From Bacteroidota bacterium (GTDB lineage: Bacteria; Bacteroidota; Bacteroidia; Bacteroidales; FEN-979), in the NCBI GenBank assembly GCA_026391755.1, contig JAPLDN010000197.1:1-11524 (forward strand): DNA of 11,524 nt, given 5' to 3'. The notes under the pieces are model-generated. The model did no database searches, had not been told where the DNA came from, and worked only from the letters and a program-made list of their open reading frames with translations. Below, in pieces: positions 6,492 through 11,524 of this stretch (position 1 is its first letter; every line of letters begins with the position of its first letter). The position numbers were made by a program, and so were the translations under genes.

Positions 6492-7832
6492 TCAGGATTT
6501 CACAGGACAATAATCCACGCATCTCAGGCAGCTGAAGCATCGTCCTTTACTGGTTACATAATCGGTCCTGTATACCGGCATAATGCGCCCGCCTATCATC
6601 AGGGCGATAGCAAGCCCGATGAAACCGCCGAACAGCCATCCGCCGATATAAAATTTCTTTACAACCGCAGAAGCTTCTGAGTAAACCTGGCTTTCGGTTT
6701 TACCCGAGGCTTTATAGGCCTTTATTTCATATGAATCATCCTGCATCTTGTATCCTGCATCCTGCATCCCGTATCCCGCATCCTGTTTCCCCGACAGCGC
6801 CATGACCTCCTTAGCGAGCTTCACCCTCGAGTCGACACCGGCAAGGGTATCCTGCATCCTGGATCCTGCATATCCGAAGACAAGCACAATGAACGGCACA
6901 AAGACCGTAAGAATCATCATCTTCCTGACCCTCACAGGCCGGCTTTCAGGGCTTTTAGATGTGACAGGGACCTCGATAGCGTCATAGGGGCAGGAATGTT
7001 CGCAAAGCCTGCATTGTATGCATTCTTTAGGGGTGATGGTAAGATGCCTTCGCGAAAACCGGCTGGTCCAGTTGAGCAGAACGCCATACGGACAAAGGAA
7101 CCGGCAGTAGGGACGGGCAATGAAAACACCCGAAAGCAGGAGTATGCCGCTGAATAAAAACATCCCGAAGGAGGCGTTGAAACGGAAGATCCCTACAAAA
7201 GGGTCGTACCGGCATATAATGAAATCGGTTCCAGTGGCGGCAAACAAAACTGCAAGGCCCAGGTAGAGATAGGGAAGGATGCCGAGTACGGTATTTAAGC
7301 GGGAGCTCAGCGCCTGGGGTTTGAAAGCGAAGAAATCCTGCATTGCGCCAAACGGGCAGACGGCCGCGCAGAAAGTACGTCCGAAGAAGGCGGTAAAAAC
7401 AAGAGGAAGGATGAAAAACAGCAGGACACTGAGAGGAAGTACGAAAGTATTATCGAATAAGGCAAGGCTTACATTCTGGATTGCCCCGATTGAACAAACG
7501 CAGCCTTCCCTGTAAAAGCCGAAGTAGGCAAGGGAAAATACGCTCATTGCGAACACCCAAAGCCTGGAGCGTTTTTTCAGTATAAGCCAGGTAACAATGC
7601 TAAGCGAGACAAGGAGTACAAAAACATCCAGGTAGGCAAGGAGTTCGGCCCTGGGCACCGGGATCTGGGTGCTGGGTTGAATGTAATTGGTCTCGAACTC
7701 CGGTTTTGGAAAACGCCTGACAGCCATGGCAGTTGAGAATAGTACAGAAAAGAAAGTGAGGATAAAGGTCCTGGCAGTTGTACCTGCAGGAGTCTTTAAC
7801 CCTTTGGCCGGAATTGATTTTATCCTACGCAT
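6492..7832 (-). CDS. NapH/NosR-like membrane polyferredoxin (4Fe-4S)
   Basis: A 446-residue integral membrane protein with about eight hydrophobic helices (near 22-38, 64-85, 90-106, 128-149, 184-200, 222-238, 305-321 and 394-414). The signatures are those of the NapH/NosR/YccM family: EGCVCSIGAIQN (109-120), the paired CxxxCP motifs at Cys155/Cys159 and Cys243/Cys247, a cytoplasmic-type 4Fe-4S site at Cys271/274/277/281, and a second at Cys432/435/438/442 five residues before the end. Members move electrons between membrane donors and periplasmic ferredoxins or reductases. The start ATG at 7832 overlaps the preceding gene by 8 bases and has a good GGAG ribosome binding site. Residues 322-328 and 349-365 (AGSRMQD and repeated MQDAGY) come from heptanucleotide insertions in the loop before the last helix. 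It is the likely transmembrane step of this cluster. Family is firm; redox partners are inferred from neighbours. Confidence 0.88.
   Translation of the reverse strand: MRRIKSIPAKGLKTPAGTTARTFILTFFSVLFSTAMAVRRFPKPEFETNYIQPSTQIPVPRAELLAYLDVFVLLVSLSIVTWLILKKRSRLWVFAMSVFSLAYFGFYREGCVCSIGAIQNVSLALFDNTFVLPLSVLLFFILPLVFTAFFGRTFCAAVCPFGAMQDFFAFKPQALSSRLNTVLGILPYLYLGLAVLFAATGTDFIICRYDPFVGIFRFNASFGMFLFSGILLLSGVFIARPYCRFLCPYGVLLNWTSRFSRRHLTITPKECIQCRLCEHSCPYDAIEVPVTSKSPESRPVRVRKMMILTVFVPFIVLVFGYAGSRMQDTLAGVDSRVKLAKEVMALSGKQDAGYGMQDAGYKMQDDSYEIKAYKASGKTESQVYSEASAVVKKFYIGGWLFGGFIGLAIALMIGGRIMPVYRTDYVTSKGRCFSCLRCVDYCPVKS
6738..6786. repeat. Seven-unit heptanucleotide array in the polyferredoxin gene
   Basis: Seven units in perfect register: ATCCTGC, ATCTTGT, ATCCTGC, ATCCTGC, ATCCCGT, ATCCCGC and ATCCTGT. 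Three units make 21 bases, so the protein shows a seven-residue period: QDAGYG, MQDAGYK, MQDDSY (residues 349-368). This is the least degenerate array in the window and may be among the younger ones. Confidence 0.92.
6849..6869. repeat. Short three-unit heptanucleotide repeat in the polyferredoxin gene
   Basis: ATCCTGC, ATCCTGG and ATCCTGC in register, 62 bases from the larger array in the same gene and sharing its unit. It encodes AGSRMQD (residues 322-328) just after a predicted membrane helix, the same peptide motif (GSRMQD) as in the NuoF-like protein. Confidence 0.82.
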
Positions 7833-8493
7833 TCAGCTCTCCTTTCCTGCCGGCTTCCTCCAGGCTTTCTTTTCCAAAGCTTTTCAGCAGTGAGGGTTTG
7901 TTGGCAGGCACCCTTGAAAAGGCCTGGGACGGACAGCTCCTCGCTATGGAACATTCGTTGCAGTTCTTGCAACGGTCGTGGCGCACCTGCAGCTGCAATG
8001 ATCCGTTGCCGAAGGCGGAACATCCTTTGACACATTTGCCGCAACCTATGCAGAGTTGCTCATCAACTGTATATTCGAAGAATGGATCTTCAATGAATTT
8101 ACGTTTGAGGGCATTGGTGGGGCAGAGCTGGTGCTCGGCTGCAGTGTCGAGGGTTTTTGTTCCCGGTTTGAGGTAACCCCCGCAAAGGTCGCAATAACCG
8201 CACATGGCATAAGCGTGGGTGCATTTGACAGCGCTGGGGGTCATTACACAGTTTGTAGCACAGCGGCCGCATTGAATGCATTTTGAAGGGTCGAGCTGCC
8301 ATACCGTCTGCCTGGCCTCGAGAGCAGCGGGCAGGCTGCAGCCCTGCGATTTGCCGCAGCTGCTGCATGCAAATCCATTGGAACAGGAATTTTTATCGCG
8401 GGAACGCAATACCAGTGACACGCTGAGCAGACCCAGGGCGGCGAGTATCCCGCCCCGCATCAGAGTGTTCAGAAATTCACGCCTGTTTGGCAT
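7825..8493 (-). CDS. Tat-type NapG-like periplasmic ferredoxin, multiple 4Fe-4S sites
   Basis: A 222-residue cysteine-rich protein. The N-terminus has the twin-arginine motif NRREFL (3-8) and a hydrophobic stretch (14-29) without an obvious cleavage site, so it may be exported folded and remain anchored. Four-cysteine groups lie at 72/75/78/82, 148/151/154/158 and 175/178/181/187. A further set at 91, 98/101/104 and 124 completes the NapG/DMSO-reductase-type ferredoxin pattern of up to four 4Fe-4S clusters. An extra group (Cys37, 43, 46, 52) sits just after the signal, ahead of the LPAALEARQ segment. The ATG at 8493 follows the previous stop by one base, with an A-rich leader and no Shine-Dalgarno. 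The gene is coupled to the NapH-like gene downstream, as napG-napH pairs are. It probably receives or donates electrons to that protein on the periplasmic side. The partner enzyme is not visible. Confidence 0.87.
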   Translation of the reverse strand: MPNRREFLNTLMRGGILAALGLLSVSLVLRSRDKNSCSNGFACSSCGKSQGCSLPAALEARQTVWQLDPSKCIQCGRCATNCVMTPSAVKCTHAYAMCGYCDLCGGYLKPGTKTLDTAAEHQLCPTNALKRKFIEDPFFEYTVDEQLCIGCGKCVKGCSAFGNGSLQLQVRHDRCKNCNECSIARSCPSQAFSRVPANKPSLLKSFGKESLEEAGRKGELNA

Positions 8494-8494
8494 T

Positions 8495-9457
8495 TTACTT
8501 TTTTACAAAGATCCTTACTTGTTTCTTTTCCGGGTCCAGTACAATGATACGGTCTTTTGAATCTACCGCCAGATCAAGCCCTTTTGTGCCTTCAACGAAA
8601 GCTGAAGGGGGTGCAACCATACATACATATTTACCCTGGGGTGAATAGATCTTAACCCTTTCAATGCCTTTTTCACTGGTCACAAATGAACCATCCGACA
8701 GAAATGCAAAGTGGGAGGGGTTACAGCAGCCGCAGAACCCGTCGGCACTCATTGAAGCCTCGCCCCAGGCTGAGTTCAGGGCCCCGTCGCTACTGAATTG
8801 TTCTAGTGAATGCCTGCCGGTATTGGCTACCCAGAGCTCTCCTTTCTTCCCGATCCCAAGGTCGAAATACGGGCTGGGAATGATAAATCCCGGAACATTT
8901 TTCTGAGGGTCTTTCTCACCAATGCGATTGATGAGACGGCCGTTCATGTCATAACGGTACACTATCTTTTTCCCGGCATCGGCCAAGTAAACATAGGAAT
9001 CTGTAAGTGCAATGCACGTAAGCAATGATTCGGTAGAAATGCTTTTCCATTTGTTACATGGTTTCCCAAGCTGGTCAAAAACCTCCACATGATCCTGCAT
9101 TCCTATAAAAATCCTGCCTTTTTTATCAAGGGCCATGCAGCTTGCTACGCCTTCGAACCTGAAATTCCCGTCGGGTTTTCCATTCACCTGATAAATTTCG
9201 AGCCCGTTTTTACCTGCTACATAAATGCGGTCCCCTGACCCGCAGGCCACGGCATGAATTTCTTCAAGAGCCGGCTTTATCGTCAGCTGTTCAATATACC
9301 CGTTACAGGTAATGTCGGTTTTCCTGAGTTCCCCCATTTTATAATCATAGGGATTTGCCTTGTCGGCCTTCTTTGATGAGAACAAGTCGGCAAGCATGAT
9401 CGCGATAACTCCGACAAGCAATACAAGCCCGGTAATAATAAATATCTTTTGTTTCAT
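8495..9457 (-). CDS. Membrane-anchored NHL-type beta-propeller with GFCGCCNP motif
   Basis: A 320-residue protein. Residues 5-25 form one hydrophobic helix (signal anchor), with the rest in the periplasm. The body is made of NHL-like blades: DRIYVAGKNGLEIYQ, GRIFIGMQDHVEVFDQLG, SYVYLADAGKKIVYRYDMNG, GELWVANTGRHSLEQF, and a last blade with DRIIVLDPEKKQVRIF, consistent with six blades. Residues 240-247 read GFCGCCNP, three cysteines (242, 244, 245) in a turn followed by a blade with DGSFVTSEKG and RVKIYS. Such a cluster of cysteines is unusual in an exported propeller and could bind a metal or Fe-S cluster, or form disulfides. The gene begins four bases after the preceding propeller gene and ends one base before the Tat ferredoxin gene, suggesting it acts with them. 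No enzymatic role can be assigned. Confidence 0.83.
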   Translation of the reverse strand: MKQKIFIITGLVLLVGVIAIMLADLFSSKKADKANPYDYKMGELRKTDITCNGYIEQLTIKPALEEIHAVACGSGDRIYVAGKNGLEIYQVNGKPDGNFRFEGVASCMALDKKGRIFIGMQDHVEVFDQLGKPCNKWKSISTESLLTCIALTDSYVYLADAGKKIVYRYDMNGRLINRIGEKDPQKNVPGFIIPSPYFDLGIGKKGELWVANTGRHSLEQFSSDGALNSAWGEASMSADGFCGCCNPSHFAFLSDGSFVTSEKGIERVKIYSPQGKYVCMVAPPSAFVEGTKGLDLAVDSKDRIIVLDPEKKQVRIFVKK

Positions 9458-9461
9458 CTTT

Positions 9462-10127
9462 TTACTGTTTAGCCCTGATGTCGAGGCAGACCAGGGTTTT
9501 TGAATCCCTCATCAGCAGGTAACCTCCGGTTATTGCTATTGGGCCCCAGGAATCCTGCCCGTCAATGATCCTGGTTTTATCGAGCACTGTAAACCCTGTC
9601 GGTGAAGCCTTCGCGATGGTCATTTCCCCGTCATCATTCAGAATAAAAAATTTTCCGTCGGCAAAAATATATGGTCCTAATCCGAACCTTTCTGTCTTTC
9701 CGCTGTTCATCACTATGCTTTTGCAGTCATTCCCTTTGCAGCATACAAACTGGTTACGCATTGCTCCCGCATCTTTTGGCAGGATACCGTAGAGGTAGCC
9801 CCCGTAGTAAACGGGTGTTTGTTGCTCCGATGCCAGTCCTTCCTGGGGCTTCAGTTTCTGTAAAACCTTAACGGTGAACATGCCGCCAGAGCCCGTGACC
9901 TGGAGCAGGGCCGAGCCTGCGCCATATCCAGCGCTTACAAAGATACGTCCTTCATCCATTATTACAGGGCTGGGTGCGACAACTGATGGAGCAAATGCGG
10001 TGGTTTCCCATAAGATCTTCCCGGGATTGGGGCCGTTTGCTGCAATCGCGCAAACACCCCCGATTGCACAATAAACATACATCTTTTGACCGGCGAGCGT
10101 CATAGGGATAAGGGAGGCATGTGACAT
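9462..10127 (-). CDS. C-terminal fragment of a frameshifted PQQ-like beta-propeller
   Basis: A 221-codon frame from the ATG at 10127. It is probably not an independent gene, because the same frame stays propeller-like upstream to about 10178, reading CKTGKKAWETPNPHNW before the Met. There is no signal peptide and the sequence begins in mid-blade. Blades are recognisable (MYVYCAIGGVCAIA, ILWETTAFAPSVVAPSPVI, GRIFVSAGYGAG, YLYGIL, KFFILNDDGEMTIA), ending with KTLVCLDIRAKQ. It continues the protein encoded in another frame at 10100-10816, the break lying near 10179-10180. If the break is real, this piece would need a frameshift or internal start and would stay in the cytoplasm. If it is a sequencing or assembly error, the intact protein would span 9462-10816. 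The last strand mirrors the end of the neighbouring propeller (VYDIRKK), which suggests paralogy. Confidence 0.75.
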   Translation of the reverse strand: MSHASLIPMTLAGQKMYVYCAIGGVCAIAANGPNPGKILWETTAFAPSVVAPSPVIMDEGRIFVSAGYGAGSALLQVTGSGGMFTVKVLQKLKPQEGLASEQQTPVYYGGYLYGILPKDAGAMRNQFVCCKGNDCKSIVMNSGKTERFGLGPYIFADGKFFILNDDGEMTIAKASPTGFTVLDKTRIIDGQDSWGPIAITGGYLLMRDSKTLVCLDIRAKQ

Positions 10128-10816
10128 TTTCCAGTTATGGGGATTTGGTGTTTCCCAGGCCTTTTTCCCGGTTTTACAATGGTATACCAGAATGGAACTT
10201 CTGCCTGGAATTCCCTGCCAAGGTCAAAACCCCAGAGTAAAGCGCCGGAGCTTCGGTTGCAGCACATCACCTGGCAACGTGGCCCAATTGTCAGAACATA
10301 ATCTTTTGTAACTGCCGGTATTGTTCGCGATAGACCATGGTTGCGCTTCAGATGCACATGGTATCCCCGTCTCCAGAGTTCTTCACCCTTTAATAAAGAA
10401 AAGCATCGCAGGGCATCTTCCTTTTTCATTTCGTCATAATCAAGAAGGTATACACGGCCTTCATACACGGCCGGAGCAGCATGGCCTTCGCCCAGATTCA
10501 GCTTCCATAAAATATGCGCTGCAGGATCTCCCAGCTTCGATATCAGACGTATATTCTCCTTATTGATATTATCGAACTGCCCGCCCCTGAAACGCGGCCA
10601 GTTTGTTCCCGGCATGTCGGGTATGGATTTAAACAGAGTGAAGTCTTCGCCAATATTCACTTTTTCAACTGATGCCACAGGACCTTTCTTCCTGTTGTCC
10701 GCGCCGGGGACCGACAGTCTGAAGGAAGACACGGGATCATAAAAAAACCAGGCAGCCATCAGGCCGAGACCGAGGATTACAAGCAGTGCAAGAATATATC
10801 CCTGGTATTTCTTCAC
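10100..10816 (-). CDS. N-terminal fragment of a frameshifted, membrane-anchored PQQ-like beta-propeller
   Basis: A 238-codon frame starting with GTG at 10816, one base after the upstream stop and behind an A-rich leader. Residues 7-26 form a single membrane helix (signal anchor), placing the rest in the periplasm. WPRFRG (73-78) is the propeller entry motif shared with other propellers of the cluster. Blades such as ILWKLNLG, RVYLLDYDE, TIGPRCQVMCCNRSSGALLW and LGREFQAEVPFWYT (to residue 212) follow. After Thr212 the frame switches to unrelated residues and stops 26 codons later, whereas the +1-type frame from 10178 carries on the fold. Judging from relatives remembered for this family, some 25-30 residues (the GQxPLI strand to the VDC strand) are missing at the junction, so a deletion not divisible by three is more likely than a simple one-base error. 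It is therefore a probable pseudogene or assembly artefact. Confidence 0.78.
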   Translation of the reverse strand: MKKYQGYILALLVILGLGLMAAWFFYDPVSSFRLSVPGADNRKKGPVASVEKVNIGEDFTLFKSIPDMPGTNWPRFRGGQFDNINKENIRLISKLGDPAAHILWKLNLGEGHAAPAVYEGRVYLLDYDEMKKEDALRCFSLLKGEELWRRGYHVHLKRNHGLSRTIPAVTKDYVLTIGPRCQVMCCNRSSGALLWGFDLGREFQAEVPFWYTIVKPGKRPGKHQIPITGKCHMPPLSL

Positions 10817-10817
10817 T

Positions 10818-11524
10818 TTACTTTTTCCTGATGTCGTATACCATCAGGGAATTACCATGCCTGACATAGAGCCGGCCATTCTTTATTACAAGGTGAGACC
10901 AATGCTGGGCAGTCCCGAAAGGTACTTTGAAGGATGCGATCTTTCCGAAATCAGTTGGAGTAGGTTGTGCAAGCACAATTTCACCGTTATCCCCGTAAAG
11001 ATAAAGCAATCCTTCGGCAGAGATGATGTTCCCCTTGCCCGTGACCTTTCCTGAGTACATATCGGTCCCGGTTTTCCAGTCGGTGCAGTACCATGCTTTG
11101 CCCGAATCATCCGATCCGAATATTTTACCGTTCAGGACCACAAATCCGCCCATTCTGTTACCAATTGAGGTGCTTCTCCAGGTCTCTGTAACACTGTTCC
11201 CGTCGGAACTCAGTTTAAGCATGACCCCGCCCTTGCCATAGCCCGATACGCAATATACCGACCCATCAATGTATACCGGTGTGTTGGCCTGAACCGACCA
11301 GGTATTGGGCTGATCAACGCTCCAGAGGAATCTCCCGTTTTCGGTATCAATGCCAAGGATGGAGCTGGCTGTTTGTGTAACCAGGATCCTGCGGTTATTG
11401 TATGTGAAGATTGCCGGCGAGCAGTAACCGCTGGCTTCTCCTTTTGCAGCGCATTTCCAGATGAGCTTGCCGGTATTACGGTCAAGTGCGATAACATTAG
11501 CCTCAGGTCCTCCCGGTGTGCAAA
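10818..11524 (-). CDS. PQQ-like beta-propeller protein, C-terminal part (5' end outside window)
   Basis: The frame is open from the right edge (first full codon at 11522) to the TAA at 10818-10820, 234 codons. The Met at 11222 is internal, not the start, because conserved blades precede it: TPGGPEANVIALDRNTGKLIW, then GEASGYCSPAIFTY, ILGIDTENGRFLW, VQANTPVYIDGSVYCVSGYGKGG. Later blades include KIFGSDDSGKAWYCTDWKTG, LLYLYGDNGEIVLA and RLYVRHGNSLMVYDI. This is the BamB/PQQ-like propeller family; the signal sequence and first blades lie outside the window. It resembles the adjoining broken propeller in the segment with SGYGKGGVMLKL versus SAGYGAGSALLQV, so the two are probably tandem paralogs. 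No cofactor site is recognisable. Its stop is one base before the GTG start of the next gene. Confidence 0.86.
   Translation of the reverse strand, partial: CTPGGPEANVIALDRNTGKLIWKCAAKGEASGYCSPAIFTYNNRRILVTQTASSILGIDTENGRFLWSVDQPNTWSVQANTPVYIDGSVYCVSGYGKGGVMLKLSSDGNSVTETWRSTSIGNRMGGFVVLNGKIFGSDDSGKAWYCTDWKTGTDMYSGKVTGKGNIISAEGLLYLYGDNGEIVLAQPTPTDFGKIASFKVPFGTAQHWSHLVIKNGRLYVRHGNSLMVYDIRKK

Noticed and set aside
1206..6869. CRISPR array
   Set aside because: Units are 7 bases, directly tandem and degenerate, without spacers or cas genes.
7649..7676. Heptamer-like run CCCTGGG, CACCGGG, ATCTGGG, TGCTGGG in the polyferredoxin gene
   Set aside because: Four loosely matching units encode STQIPVPRA, which fits the usual length of that loop in relatives as I remember them, so it may be chance; it was not counted as an array.
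11210..11497. A 95-codon minus-strand frame near the right edge
   Set aside because: It overlaps the clear propeller blades of the partial gene 10818-11524 in a different frame and has no recognisable domain.

Overview
The window is one long minus-strand gene cluster with no RNA genes, no mobile elements and no gene-free stretch longer than 50 bases. It runs right to left and both ends are cut: a propeller gene enters from the right edge (10818-11524) and another leaves at the left edge (1-588). Neighbouring genes overlap by 4 or 8 bases or are separated by 1-50 bases, so this is almost certainly one transcript whose promoter lies to the right of the window. Weak Shine-Dalgarno sequences with A-rich leaders, the anaerobic Fe-S enzymes and the protein style suggest an uncultured anaerobic member of the Bacteroidota. 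That is an inference, not a proof.

In transcription order: (1) the C-terminal part of an exported PQQ-like beta-propeller (10818-11524); (2) a second, membrane-anchored propeller broken by a frameshift and apparent internal deletion into two ORFs (10100-10816 and 9462-10127); (3) a membrane-anchored NHL-type propeller with a GFCGCCNP motif (8495-9457); (4) a Tat-type, cysteine-rich NapG-like ferredoxin (7825-8493); (5) a NapH/NosR-like membrane polyferredoxin (6492-7832); (6) a three-helix membrane protein carrying a periplasmic propeller (4674-6476); (7) an 803-residue NuoE-NuoF-ferredoxin fusion, the NADH-oxidising type of module (2266-4677); (8) a flavoprotein with a NuoG-like 2Fe-2S domain, a GltD-like Fe-S/FAD core without the usual NAD(P)H subdomain, and a C-terminal Fe-S region (581-2215); (9) a secreted PQQ-like propeller (1-588).

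Together they look like an electron conduit. NADH is probably handled in the cytoplasm by the NuoEF-like and flavin/Fe-S proteins. Electrons could cross the membrane through the NapH-like polyferredoxin to the NapG-like ferredoxin, and the propellers would form or scaffold the periplasmic part. The terminal acceptor or donor is not visible, and direction and physiology are unknown.

A second layer runs through the cluster: degenerate tandem repeats with a strict 7-base period occur at six places (1206-1290, 2236-2275, 3261-3323, 5842-5998, 6738-6786, 6849-6869). Five lie inside genes and add low-complexity segments of the GSRMQDA or GSQQSAV kind to four different proteins. The sixth lies between two genes and supplies a stop codon. 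Several contain arms in opposite orientation that could fold back. This looks like the spread of a mobile or self-propagating heptanucleotide repeat through an otherwise conserved operon.
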